A stretch of DNA of 64,000 nucleotides from Glycomyces xiaoerkulensis. Its GTDB lineage: Bacteria > Actinomycetota > Actinomycetes > Mycobacteriales > Micromonosporaceae. Positions within the stretch are counted from its first letter, which is position 1. Every line of letters starts with the position of its first letter. The stretch is taken from assembly GCF_002798405.1 (NCBI RefSeq), contig NZ_PGGV01000038.1, positions 62,001 through 126,000 of the forward strand. Reading direction: 5' to 3'. This document shows, piece by piece, positions 36,707-46,077 of the stretch. The notes beneath the pieces are model-generated. The model did no database searches. It was given only the letters and a program-made list of their open reading frames with translations, and had not been told where the DNA came from. The position numbers were made by a program, and so were the translations under genes.

Positions 36707-37335
36707 GACGCGGCCCGCCACAGTTCGGCGGCGATCCACAGCGCGCTCACGGTGACCAGCGCCCCCCAAGCGATCCTGGCCGGATGCGGCAGGAAGAAGT
36801 GCGGCAGGTAGAGGGCCATCGCGGTCGCCATCGGCACGGCGCTCCAGCGGCGCACGGCACCCGAGCGCCACACCGCGACCGCGGCCAGGACCGCGGCGGC
36901 CGCGACGAGCGCCAGGCCGGTACCGAACACGGCCAGCGCGGTGGGGTCCATGCGGAAGGCCGCGGCGACCTCGGTCAGCGACGCGTCGCGGTCGGCCACG
37001 GCTCGTTCGCCGATCGCCTTGAGGCCGTATACCTCGGCGCCGTAGTAGGAGATGGTCAGTCCCGAGCCGATGTAGCCGAGGACCGCCGCCGCCGTCGCCG
37101 TACGCTCCTGCCGCGTCCCTTCGAGGAGCCCGCGGAGGGATCCCCAGGCCAGCGGGATGAGGATGAGCCCGGCGATGGCGGCGAGATGGCCGACCGACCA
37201 GCCGGGCGAGGCCCAGGACTCCGCGCCCTCGAGGGTGGTCTGGTCGGCCCGCGGGGAGACGGCTTCGTAGACGGTGAAGAGGACGCCGGCGACGGCCATG
37301 CCGGCGGCGCCGGCGCGGGTGGGGTGGGTGTTCAC
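36676..37335 (-). CDS. Polytopic membrane protein, unknown function
   Basis: A 219-residue membrane protein with about six hydrophobic helices and no catalytic motif. AAGGAG precedes the GTG at 37335 by six bases. It lies 40 bases downstream of the PP2C phosphatase gene in the same direction and may be co-transcribed. Its 3' end overlaps the convergent lipoprotein gene. Weakly similar in layout to DUF998/DUF4386-type proteins; not assigned. Confidence 0.65.
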   Translation of the reverse strand: MNTHPTRAGAAGMAVAGVLFTVYEAVSPRADQTTLEGAESWASPGWSVGHLAAIAGLILIPLAWGSLRGLLEGTRQERTATAAAVLGYIGSGLTISYYGAEVYGLKAIGERAVADRDASLTEVAAAFRMDPTALAVFGTGLALVAAAAVLAAVAVWRSGAVRRWSAVPMATAMALYLPHFFLPHPARIAWGALVTVSALWIAAELWRAASYKARTKTRS

Positions 37336-37375
37336 GATCGCTCCTTCAGGGGGTCGGCTCTGGTGAGGGGCCGGG

Positions 37376-38185
37376 TCAGTTCCGCAGCGCCAGGCCCAGG
37401 GCGATCGCGGCCACGACGAGTACGGCGGCCGCCGTCGCCGCCATCCACGGCCACCGCTTGAACCTCCGGTGCTCGGTCACGTCGCCGACGACCACGGACA
37501 CGTTGTCGGGACCGCCGTTCTCCAGGGCCAGCCGCACGAGCTCGTCGGCCGCCGCCTGCGGCGCGGTGAAGTCCCGCAGCGCCGACTCGATGGCCGCGTC
37601 GTCGACCACGTCGCTGAGCCCGTCCGAGCAGAGCATGTACCGGTCGCCGATCTCGGCCGGCCGCGTCTCGAAGTGCGCCGGCGCCGGATTGGCCTGGAGG
37701 ACCCGGGTGACCACCGACTTGTAGGGGTGGTCCAGTGCCTCGTCGGGGCTGATGGCGCCCTCGTCGACCAGGTGCTGGACGTACGAGTCGTCGACGGTGA
37801 CCTGCACGAAGTCCTCGCCGCGGAGCTGGTAGGCGCGGGAATCGCCGATGTGGACGATGTCGACCGAGTCGTCGCCGAGCCACAGCCCGGTCAGCGTCGT
37901 GGCCATGCCCTCGGACTCGGGGTTCTCCTCGACCGCGGCGCGGATCCTGGCGCGGGCCGATTCCACCACCTCGCCGAGCTCGGCCTCGGGCTCCACCGGG
38001 GGCCGGCGAGCCAGCCGAGTCACCTCGGCGATGGTCACCCCGCTGGCCACTTCCCCGGCCGCCGCGCCGCCGACGCCGTCGGCCACCGCGAGCAGGCGCC
38101 GCGACGCGAGGTGGGAGTCCTCGTTCAGGTCGCGCACCTTGCCCACGTCGGTGGCGGCGCCGTAGCGCCAGCGTAGTTCGGTCAC
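37376..38185 (-). CDS. PP2C-family Ser/Thr phosphatase with C-terminal anchor
   Basis: A 269-residue metal-dependent phosphatase. Motifs in order: VRDLNEDS near residue 17, VADGVGG (about 35), GMATTLTGLW, HIGDSRAYQL, the LCSDGLSDVV motif (about 187) and ENGGPDNVSVVV. A single C-terminal helix (about 245-266) anchors it, with the catalytic domain cytoplasmic. It should reverse phosphorylation by Ser/Thr kinases; the divergent kinase at 38500 is the natural partner. The GTG start has no good Shine-Dalgarno. PstP-like, though without PstP's external domain. Confidence 0.9.
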   Translation of the reverse strand: MTELRWRYGAATDVGKVRDLNEDSHLASRRLLAVADGVGGAAAGEVASGVTIAEVTRLARRPPVEPEAELGEVVESARARIRAAVEENPESEGMATTLTGLWLGDDSVDIVHIGDSRAYQLRGEDFVQVTVDDSYVQHLVDEGAISPDEALDHPYKSVVTRVLQANPAPAHFETRPAEIGDRYMLCSDGLSDVVDDAAIESALRDFTAPQAAADELVRLALENGGPDNVSVVVGDVTEHRRFKRWPWMAATAAAVLVVAAIALGLALRN

Positions 38186-38266
38186 AAGCGATCACCACTG
38201 AGGTCGCACCGGGTTCCGGCATCCTGTTTGAAGCATGGCCGTTCGAGGGACATGGGCGCAAGTGTA

Positions 38267-38282
38267 GTGGTTGGCCAACCAC
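38267..38282. promoter_or_regulatory. Perfect palindrome GTGGTTGGCCAACCAC
   Basis: A perfect 16-base palindrome between the divergent phosphatase and kinase genes, 82 bases upstream of the phosphatase start. It is a good candidate for a dimeric regulator site controlling one or both genes. Perfect symmetry this long is unlikely by chance. Confidence 0.5.
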
Positions 38283-38470
38283 GAGAGGCGAGCGTGGATT
38301 TCGGCCCGCCACCGCCGTTTGCGCGGTTTCGGCCCCGCCGGACCGCTCGCTGCGGCTCCGCGATCGGTGTATCCCGGGATCGTGCCACGCTCGGCTCCGC
38401 TGCCTGACCTGCCTCGATACCGCATTTACATTGGGATGGACAGGGCCGCGCCGGCCCGTGAGGAGCCGCC

Positions 38471-38503
38471 ATGAACGTCCGCACCCGGAGTGAACGCCGA
38501 TGA
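38471..38503 (+). CDS. Ten-codon leader ORF overlapping kinase start
   Basis: ATG at 38471 follows GAGGAG by about six bases and encodes MNVRTRSERR, ending at a TGA that overlaps the kinase ATG (ATGA). The kinase lacks its own well-spaced ribosome site, so its translation is probably coupled to this leader. Half the residues after Met are basic. Alternatively the kinase could use the internal GGAG (38486-38489), ten bases before its ATG. Confidence 0.45.
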   Translation: MNVRTRSERR

Positions 38504-39795
38504 ACACCCTGGCCGACCGCTTCGTCCTCGAGAGCGAGATCGCCCGCGGGGCCGTGGGCGTGGTGTGGCGCGGTACGGACCGCGTCACCGGCCGGTCGGT
38601 CGCCGTCAAGTTCCTCCGCGAGGAGCTGCGCGGCGATCCGGCCGTCGTCGAGAGTTTCTTCGCCGAGGCCGAAGTCCTGGGCGCCATCGATCACCCCGGG
38701 GTGGTCGAGGTGCGGGACTTCGTCCACACTGACTCGGTGCTGGCCGTCGTGCTCGAACTCATCGACGGTCTCGACCTGCGCGAACACCTCCGGATCCACG
38801 GTCCGCTCCCGGCGGCCGAGGCCGCCGCGCGCTGCGCCTCGGCCGCCGAGACCCTCGCCGCGGTCCACCGCGCGGGCTTCCTCCACGGCGACGTCAAGCC
38901 CGGCAACCTCATGCTCGACGGCGACGACGGCGCCAAGTTCATCGACTTCGGCATCGCCCGCGCCGCCGAGTCCACCTCGCTGCCCTCGCACGGCACCCCC
39001 GAATACACCGCGCCAGAGGTCGCCTCCGGCGCCTCGGCGTGCCCCGGGATCGACAACTACGCCCTCGGCCTGGTGCTGTACGAGGCCCTCACCGGCCGCA
39101 GCGCCTACCGCGGCGGGTCCATAACCGACGTGCTCGACCGGCATCTGACCCGGATCCCGGTCAAGCCCGCGGCCGTGGACCCCGAGCTGTGGGCGGTGGT
39201 CGAGACCCTCCTCTCGCTCGACCCGGAGCGGCGCGGCGACCTCGACCGGATCGCCGCCGAACTGCGCCGCCTGGCCCCGGGCCTGGCCGACCGGGCCACC
39301 GCCCCGATCGAGCCGGAGCTGCGCGACCGCCACGAGGCCTCGGCGGTCGCCCACTCACCGGTCACCCCGCCGGCTCCCGGGCCGCGCGCCGAAGACGTCC
39401 GCGAGCGCGCCCGGCCCGGACGCCGGCACCTGCTGCCGGTCGGCGCCGGGGCGCTCGGCCTGGCCGCCGCCGTCGCCTTCGTGTTCTTCGCCCTGCCCGG
39501 CGGCGGGAGCGGTGAGGGCGAGAACGTGGCCGATCCGCCGACCGCCGAGGCCTCCGAGTCGCCGGACGAACCGGACAAGCCGACCGCGGAGGCCTCCGAA
39601 GAGCCCGACGGCGGTCCCTCCGAGACCGACGGTCCGGAAGGCCCCGGGACGGATAGTGGCACTCCCGGGGCCGAAACGGATGATTTGTCTGATTCGGAGG
39701 GCGGTGGGAACGCGCCCGACGAGTCCAATGAGGGCGCCCCAGTCGACCAGATGCCCGGTTCCGACGTCATCGGTTCGCCACTGCCGGGCAACTGA
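38500..39795 (+). CDS. Eukaryotic-type Ser/Thr protein kinase
   Basis: A 431-residue membrane kinase. The Gly-rich loop is ARGAVGVVWRG (15-25), the ATP Lys is K37, E58 lies in helix C, the catalytic loop is HGDVKPGN (129-136; HGD replaces HRD but D131 is kept) and the metal motif is DFG (149-151), followed by GTPEYTAPE. A transmembrane helix (about 310-332) precedes an extracellular low-complexity tail rich in Glu, Asp, Ser and Pro with no sensor domain. It is divergent from a PP2C phosphatase and starts inside a leader-peptide stop. Confidence 0.93.
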   Translation: MNTLADRFVLESEIARGAVGVVWRGTDRVTGRSVAVKFLREELRGDPAVVESFFAEAEVLGAIDHPGVVEVRDFVHTDSVLAVVLELIDGLDLREHLRIHGPLPAAEAAARCASAAETLAAVHRAGFLHGDVKPGNLMLDGDDGAKFIDFGIARAAESTSLPSHGTPEYTAPEVASGASACPGIDNYALGLVLYEALTGRSAYRGGSITDVLDRHLTRIPVKPAAVDPELWAVVETLLSLDPERRGDLDRIAAELRRLAPGLADRATAPIEPELRDRHEASAVAHSPVTPPAPGPRAEDVRERARPGRRHLLPVGAGALGLAAAVAFVFFALPGGGSGEGENVADPPTAEASESPDEPDKPTAEASEEPDGGPSETDGPEGPGTDSGTPGAETDDLSDSEGGGNAPDESNEGAPVDQMPGSDVIGSPLPGN

Positions 39796-40011
39796 ATGCG
39801 ATGGCGACAGTCGATAATGCTCCGTAATCGACGAGCGACACTGGGTCTTGCGAAACTATGGGGCGATCGGGATCACACCTCTGGAATTCTCTGAACAGGT
39901 GTTGGATCCATGCCGCGTCTTGTAGCCCTTTCAGAAGCCTTGCAACGAATCCGATACGGGCCCTACTGCGATGTATAGGTGACGACCAGTCGACACATTG
40001 GAGTCGTCCAC

Positions 40012-40040
40012 TTGTCAGGACAGTCTCCACATGGCATCCT
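40012..40040 (+). promoter_or_regulatory. PadR-gene promoter
   Basis: TTGTCA (40012-40017), 17 bases, CATCCT (40035-40040), then seven bases to the ATG: a well-spaced vegetative promoter giving a leaderless mRNA. The preceding 250 bases hold no gene. Confidence 0.6.
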
Positions 40041-40047
40041 ATCCGTC

Positions 40048-40557
40048 ATGGCAGGAAAAGAACTGAACGCAACCTCGGCGGCATTGCTGGGCTTGCTACA
40101 CGAAGGTCCAATGACCGGCGGCCAACTCATGGCGGAGGCTACTCGACGCCTCGGTCCGTACTGGACCATGACGCGCTCGCAGGTCTATCGCGAACTCCCG
40201 GCTCTCGCCGAAGCGGGTCTGGTCCGCGTCGGCAAGCCCGGGCCGCGCGCTTCGGTGCCGTACACGATCAGCGCCAACGGCAAGCGCGCCTTCACCCGCT
40301 GGCTGAACGAGCCGGCCCGCATCGGGCAGCTCCGCGACCCGGTGGCACTGCGAACGGCGTTCATCGACTACATGGCGGCCGACACCGCCGACGACATGTA
40401 CGCCGACGCCACCGAGCAGCACCAGGAGGCCATGGCCGAGGCTCGTGCCGCGGCCAAGGACTACGCCAGCGAGGACCCGGGGGCCGCGGCCGCGATGGAA
40501 TTCGCGGTCGGCTACCACCGGTCGTCCCTCAACTGGATCAAGAAGCGCGTCTCCTAG
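40048..40557 (+). CDS. PadR-family transcriptional regulator
   Basis: A 169-residue repressor with an N-terminal winged helix (about 8-85) containing ALLGLLHEGPMTGGQLMAEA and TRSQVYRELPALAEAGLV, followed by a helical C-terminal dimerisation domain (about 95-169). The ATG at 40048 is supported by the promoter placed seven bases upstream; frames extending to 39979 would cross it. PadR proteins usually autoregulate and control a neighbouring transporter or stress gene; no obvious target is adjacent. The inducer is unknown. Confidence 0.85.
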   Translation: MAGKELNATSAALLGLLHEGPMTGGQLMAEATRRLGPYWTMTRSQVYRELPALAEAGLVRVGKPGPRASVPYTISANGKRAFTRWLNEPARIGQLRDPVALRTAFIDYMAADTADDMYADATEQHQEAMAEARAAAKDYASEDPGAAAAMEFAVGYHRSSLNWIKKRVS

Positions 40558-40679
40558 CTTCAAGCACTGGGGGCCGTGCGCCGCACTTTCCGAGACGATC
40601 GCGAAACGGGACGCGTGCCACACATCGGTTCGGCGTCCCGTTTCGTATGAGCACGAATACAGGCGTATCCTGATCCGTT

Positions 40680-41792
<1,113 letters not shown>

Positions 41793-41992
41793 CGCCGGCC
41801 TCCGCACGAGGCGTCCGGCCCTCACCGGAACTCCGGTTGGACCGCCTGACCGCCCCGGCTTCGGCTGTTCGGGTGAAATCGCGTCGTGACCCGCGCACGG
41901 GCGGGACAAATGGGCTGTAAGTGCCACGGTATGCCACGCATGTACTGGAGCCGCTCGAGCGGGCGGGGCCCCAGGCGGCTAGACTCCGGCTC

Positions 41993-42673
41993 GTGATTCA
42001 GCTCGAGGGCGTAACCAAGCACTACCCCCGGTCGAACCGTCCGTCGGTGGAGGACATCAACGTCTACATCGACAAAGGGGAGTTCGTCTTCTTCATCGGT
42101 CCGACCGGCGCGGGGAAGTCCACGATCATCAAGCTGCTGCTGCGCGAGGAGGTGCCCGACAAGGGCAAGATCCGCGTCGCCGAGAAGGACGTGGCGAAGC
42201 TGCGACGCTGGAAGGTCCCCGCCTACCGGCGCACGATCGGCTGCGTCTTCCAGGACTTCCGGCTGCTGCCGAACCGCACCGCCGCCGAGAACGTCGCCTT
42301 CGCGCTGGAGGTCATCGGCAAGCCGCGGTCGGTGGCCCGCCGGGTCGTGCCCGAGGTGCTCGAGCTGGTGGGTCTCGGCGGCAAGGAGCACCGCTATCCG
42401 CACGAGCTCTCCGGCGGCGAGCAGCAGCGCGTGGCCGTGGCGCGCGCCTTCGTCAACCGACCGCTCATGCTGCTGGCCGACGAGCCCACCGGTAACCTCG
42501 ACCCGGACACGTCCATCGAGATCATGCGGCTCCTCGACCGCATCAGCCGGACCGGTACGACCATCGTCATGGTCACGCACGACTCCAACATCGTGAACCA
42601 GATGCGCCGTCGGGTCATCGAGATCGAGAACGGCCAGATCGTCCGCGACCAGGCTCGCGGCGTCTACGGCTAA
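41993..42673 (+). CDS. ftsE: Cell division ATP-binding protein FtsE
   Basis: A 226-residue ABC ATPase pairing with FtsX to drive peptidoglycan hydrolases at the septum. Walker A is GPTGAGKST (about 36-44), the Q loop is in FQDFRLLPN, the signature is [14 protein letters not shown] and Walker B is [11 protein letters not shown], followed by the switch His in VTHD. TAGACT (41980-41985) lies seven bases before the GTG at 41993, implying a leaderless start; the upstream in-frame ATG at 41921 is rejected. ftsX follows after 23 bases. Confidence 0.95.
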   Translation: MIQLEGVTKHYPRSNRPSVEDINVYIDKGEFVFFIGPTGAGKSTIIKLLLREEVPDKGKIRVAEKDVAKLRRWKVPAYRRTIGCVFQDFRLLPNRTAAENVAFALEVIGKPRSVARRVVPEVLELVGLGGKEHRYPHELSGGEQQRVAVARAFVNRPLMLLADEPTGNLDPDTSIEIMRLLDRISRTGTTIVMVTHDSNIVNQMRRRVIEIENGQIVRDQARGVYG

Positions 42674-42696
42674 GCGGAAGGCGGAGAACAGAGCAC

Positions 42697-43572
42697 ATGC
42701 GCGCGAAATACGTGATGTCCGAGGTCTTCCTCGGACTGTGGCGCAACATCTCCATGACGGTCGCCATGATCATCACCATGGCGGTGTCGCTGACCATGCT
42801 GGGTGCGGCCCTGCTCCTCTACAACCAGGTCGACGTGATCGAGGAGTACTACCAGACCAACCTCGAGGTCGTCATCTACCTGGACCGCGACGTCTCCGAG
42901 GAGATGACCACGCAGATCGACTCCGAGCTGAAGTCGCATCCGCTGGTCGAGCAGGTCCAGTTCGAGTCGCAGGACCAGGCCTGGGAGAGGTTCCAGGAGA
43001 CGTTCGAGGAGTCGCCCGACCTGGTCGCCTCGGTCGACGCCGAGGTGCTTCCGCCGGCGTTCCGCATCAAGATGAAGGACATCGACGACGCCGAGGAGCT
43101 GATCGGCGAGTTCGCCGACCGCGAGGGCGTCTACCAGGCCACGAACCAGAAGGAGATCCTCCAGCAGGTCTTCGACATCCTCGGCGGGGCCCAGCGGCTC
43201 ACCCTCATCATCGCCCTCGTCCAGGGTGTGGCGGCGCTGATGCTGGTCGCCAACACCATCCAGGTCGCCGCCTACTCGCGGCGCCGCGAGGTCGCGATCA
43301 TGAAGCTCGTCGGCGCTCCCAACTGGTTCGTGCAGGCCCCGTTCGTCATGGAGGCGGTCTTCGCCGGCGTCATCGGCGCGCTGTTCGCCTTCGGCACCCT
43401 GGTGGCGGCCAAGATCTTCGTCATCGACGGCCAGTTCCAGAACCTGTTCAGCCTCATGCCGCCGGTCGAATGGAACTCGGTGCTGCTCCTGCTGCCGATC
43501 CTCGCGGCCATCGCGGCGGTCATCTCCGCCGTTACCGCCTGGATCACGCTCCGGTTCAACATCCGGGTCTAA
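42697..43572 (+). CDS. ftsX: Cell division membrane protein FtsX
   Basis: A 291-residue protein with the FtsX layout: a cytoplasmic N terminus, one helix (about 22-44), an extracellular domain (45-165) for contacting a hydrolase partner, then three helices at about 175-200, 220-250 and 262-285. AYSRRREVAIMKLVGAPNWFV is the conserved FtsE-contact loop. It transmits FtsE ATPase strokes across the membrane to a coiled-coil M23 hydrolase, and exactly such a gene follows. A GGAG lies about 11 bases before the ATG. Confidence 0.94.
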   Translation: MRAKYVMSEVFLGLWRNISMTVAMIITMAVSLTMLGAALLLYNQVDVIEEYYQTNLEVVIYLDRDVSEEMTTQIDSELKSHPLVEQVQFESQDQAWERFQETFEESPDLVASVDAEVLPPAFRIKMKDIDDAEELIGEFADREGVYQATNQKEILQQVFDILGGAQRLTLIIALVQGVAALMLVANTIQVAAYSRRREVAIMKLVGAPNWFVQAPFVMEAVFAGVIGALFAFGTLVAAKIFVIDGQFQNLFSLMPPVEWNSVLLLLPILAAIAAVISAVTAWITLRFNIRV

Positions 43573-43603
43573 CTCACCCGAACGGCGTATAAAAGCGCGA
43601 AAT

Positions 43604-43639
43604 ACCCGAATCTCTGTCGCCGATCGACTAGATTCGGGT
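43604..43639. promoter_or_regulatory. Inverted repeat spanning hydrolase promoter
   Basis: ACCCGAATCT (43604-43613) and AGATTCGGGT (43630-43639) are a perfect ten-base inverted repeat. The right arm contains the putative -10 TAGATT (43629-43634) eight bases before the hydrolase ATG, and the left arm covers the -35 position. It could be an operator, or an RNA hairpin ending the ftsEX transcript. Confidence 0.5.
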
Positions 43640-43642
43640 GCC

Positions 43643-44881
43643 ATGAAGCGGATCGGCGTGCTGCTCGCGGCCCTGCTCCTGGCGGGGACCGCGGGCGGCC
43701 CCGCCTCCGGGCAGCCCTCCCAGGACGAGCTCGACGAGGTGGAACGCGAGAAGGCCCGCATGGCTTCGCTGCTGGAGGACGCGACCGAAGAGGTCCGCGA
43801 GGCCGGTCAGGTGCTGGCCGAGACCGAGGCGCTGCTCCCCGGCGCCGAGGACGCCGTCGACCGGGCCGAGGGCCGCGTCGCCGCCGCCGAGGTCGAGGCC
43901 GCGCAGGCCCAGCGCGAGGCCGAGGCCGCCCGAGAGGCGCTCGAAGAGGCCCAGGAGGCGTACGACGAGGCCGCCGAGGTGGTCGAGGAGGCCCGCGAGG
44001 CCCGGGCGTCGACCTTCACCGCCACCTACCGCGGCGCCGAGCTGCTCACCGTGGACGCCATCCTCGCCTCCGACGACACCTCGCAGGCCCTCGACCGGAT
44101 GACCTACCTCGAGTTCATGATGGAGGGCAGGAACACCGCGGTCGAGGACGTCACCCTCAAAAGGCGAGAGGCCTCCAACGCCGAGAACACCGCCGCGGCC
44201 GCCGAAGCCGAGGCAGCCGAGGCCGAAGCCGCGGCCGAGGAGGCGCTGGCCGAGGCCGAGACCCGCTACGCCGAGGCCGAGGCCGCCCGCGCGGAGGTCG
44301 AAGGGCTCATCGCCGAACAGAGCGAGGCGCTCGCCGTCGCCGAGTCCGCCGAATCCGAGGTCGCCGCCCAGTACGAGGAACTGGAGGAGCAGTCGGAGGA
44401 GCTGGCCGCCGAGCTCCGCGCGGCGGGCTCGTCCTCCGGTGGCTCCTCCGGAGGGCCGTCGGGCGGCGGTTCGAGCTCGGGGTCCGGCTTCGCCCAGCCG
44501 GTCGACGGCTGGAAGTCCTCCGACTTCGGCTGGCGGACCCACCCGATCTACGGCACCTCGCGCTTCCACGGCGGGACCGACTTCGCCGCCGGCCACGGGG
44601 CCGCGATCTACGCCGCCGACTCCGGGACGGTGGTCTATTCGGGCTGGAACGGCGGGTACGGGATGCTCACCTGCGTCGGCCACGGCGGCGGCACGTCGAC
44701 CTGCTACGCCCACCAGTCGAGCATCTACGTGGCGACCGGGGAGCGGGTGGGCCGCGGCCAGCGGATCGGCGCGGTCGGCTCGACCGGGTCCTCCACCGGC
44801 GCCCACCTGCACTTCGAGGTCCGGATCAACGGCGAGCGGGTCGATCCGCTCGGCTATCTGCCCTCCTGCCTGTGCCGGTGA
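43643..44881 (+). CDS. Coiled-coil M23 peptidoglycan hydrolase, FtsEX partner
   Basis: A 412-residue exported protein: signal peptide (about 1-23), a long Ala/Glu-rich coiled coil in two parts (about 26-118 and 165-255) around a central helical segment, a Gly/Ser linker (258-285), and a C-terminal M23 endopeptidase with HGGTDFA and HLHFEV. This is the EnvC/RipC/CwlO-type design in which FtsX rearranges the coiled coil to free the enzyme. Location directly after ftsX supports it. Starts 70 bases after ftsX with its own possible promoter. Confidence 0.9.
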   Translation: MKRIGVLLAALLLAGTAGGPASGQPSQDELDEVEREKARMASLLEDATEEVREAGQVLAETEALLPGAEDAVDRAEGRVAAAEVEAAQAQREAEAAREALEEAQEAYDEAAEVVEEAREARASTFTATYRGAELLTVDAILASDDTSQALDRMTYLEFMMEGRNTAVEDVTLKRREASNAENTAAAAEAEAAEAEAAAEEALAEAETRYAEAEAARAEVEGLIAEQSEALAVAESAESEVAAQYEELEEQSEELAAELRAAGSSSGGSSGGPSGGGSSSGSGFAQPVDGWKSSDFGWRTHPIYGTSRFHGGTDFAAGHGAAIYAADSGTVVYSGWNGGYGMLTCVGHGGGTSTCYAHQSSIYVATGERVGRGQRIGAVGSTGSSTGAHLHFEVRINGERVDPLGYLPSCLCR

Positions 44882-44939
44882 GAGCACCCGGAGCCGAATC
44901 AGCGTCGACATACGCGCGTTCGATCACTAATATTGCCGC

Positions 44940-45443
44940 GTGTCCAAGAAGAAGAAGTCGAAGGCCGAGCACTCCGGCCCCGAGCGCACGGTCGTGACCA
45001 CCAACCGCAAGGCCAGGTACGACTACGACATCCTGGACACCTACGAGGCGGGCCTGGTGCTGTCCGGGACCGAGGTCAAGGCGCTGCGCCAGGGCCGGGG
45101 CAACATAGTCGACGCCTACGCCGAGGTCTACAACGGCGAGGCCCGGGTCCACAACCTCCACATCCCGGAGTACGACTACGGGACGTGGACGAACCACCCG
45201 CCCCGCCGCATCAGGAAGCTCCTGCTGCACCGCCGCGAGATCGACAAGCTCGGCGGCAAGCTCGGCGAGGCGGGCCTCACCCTGGTGCCGCTGTCGGTGT
45301 ACTTCCAGAACGGCTGGGCGAAGATGGAGCTGGGGCTGGCCCGGGGCCGCAAGGCCTACGACAAGCGCCAGGCCATCGCCAAGCGCGAGGCCGATCGCGA
45401 GATCCGGCGGGCGCTGGGCCGGGCCGCCAAGCGCGGCGGCTAG
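44940..45443 (+). CDS. smpB: SsrA-binding protein SmpB
   Basis: A 167-residue RNA-binding partner of tmRNA that rescues stalled ribosomes. The canonical order is visible: [35 protein letters not shown] and the C-terminal basic tail beginning [17 protein letters not shown], which becomes helical in the mRNA channel. TAATAT (44928-44933) lies six bases before the GTG, so the mRNA is probably leaderless. Its partner ssrA lies 82 bases downstream. Confidence 0.96.
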   Translation: MSKKKKSKAEHSGPERTVVTTNRKARYDYDILDTYEAGLVLSGTEVKALRQGRGNIVDAYAEVYNGEARVHNLHIPEYDYGTWTNHPPRRIRKLLLHRREIDKLGGKLGEAGLTLVPLSVYFQNGWAKMELGLARGRKAYDKRQAIAKREADREIRRALGRAAKRGG

Positions 45444-45469
45444 CGGGAATATCCGGTGTCCGCGGCCCG

Positions 45470-45499
45470 TTGGACTGGGCTAGAATCATCGCATACAAC
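45470..45499 (+). promoter_or_regulatory. Probable ssrA promoter
   Basis: TTGGAC (45470-45475), 18 bases, TACAAC (45494-45499), about 26 bases before the mature tmRNA 5' end, leaving a short leader for RNase P. TAGAAT at 45481 is an alternative -10 but has no matching -35. Confidence 0.5.
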
Positions 45500-45525
45500 T
45501 GAACAGAGGTTTCCCACCTCGACCC

Positions 45526-45894
45526 GGGGCTGATCGGTTTCGACTCCGTGTGTTGATGTGAGGGAAGCGGGCCGAGGAAGCCAACGCTGTCTCGTTAACC
45601 AACGTTGGAAACCAATAAGTGCCAACGCAAAGCGCACTGACTTCTCCCTCGCTGCCTAAGCGACGGTGAAGTTGCCGCACCGGAAGCGCGTCCGTTCCGG
45701 ACCCGCGGCATCAGCTAGGACGCTGGGTCGACGACTTGGCCGCTGGGTCGTCGCACGACATCTTCGGCGGCTAGAGCCCGTCTCACCGACTCGTCCGCGT
45801 GATCGGTGGGGCTCGATAAAAGGCACAGCGGACTGCGCCCGGAGAAGTCTCACAGAAGCAGCGGAGGACCAGGGTTCGATTCCCTGCAGCTCCA
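45526..45894 (+). ncRNA. ssrA: Transfer-messenger RNA
   Basis: The 5' end GGGGCTGATCGGTTTCGAC and the 3' T-arm with GGTTCGATTCCCTGCAGCTCCA form the tRNA-like domain: GGGGCTG pairs with CAGCTCC and the discriminator is A, CCA not encoded. The tag frame at 45621-45659 reads ANAKRTDFSLAA and ends in TAA. Pseudoknot stems fill the rest. It tags stalled nascent chains for proteolysis with SmpB. Length is about 369 bases. Confidence 0.95.
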
Positions 45895-45907
45895 CTGATT
45901 CGGACAT

Positions 45908-45951
45908 AACGCGTGTGAGCGGCCATCGCAGGATGGCCGCTCACACGCGTT
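45908..45951 (+). terminator. Terminator after ssrA
   Basis: A perfect 20-base stem (45908-45927 with 45932-45951) around a GCAG loop, 14 bases after the tmRNA. It is the strongest hairpin in the window. Confidence 0.9.
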
Positions 45952-46040
45952 CCGGGGCGAATCCGGCCGGGGCCGCTCCCCGAAACCCGGTGATCTGAGG
46001 CACTACGGCCCCGCGGCCGGGGGAGGTCGTAGGAAGATGG

Positions 46041-46064
46041 TGGTCGGTACACCGATTCCGACCA
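46041..46064. promoter_or_regulatory. Dyad before aldo/keto reductase gene
   Basis: TGGTCGG (46041-46047) and CCGACCA (46058-46064) form a perfect seven-base inverted repeat ending 13 bases before the ATG, with a nested TCGG-TACA-CCGA. It may be an operator or a translation-limiting hairpin, since no Shine-Dalgarno is seen. Confidence 0.4.
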
Positions 46065-46077
46065 GACGGGTTCCGCC

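Noticed and set aside
39796-40047. Lower-GC patch between kinase and padR as a transfer scar
   Set aside because: Only 250 bases, no repeats, integrase or att-like sequence; it looks like an ordinary promoter region.
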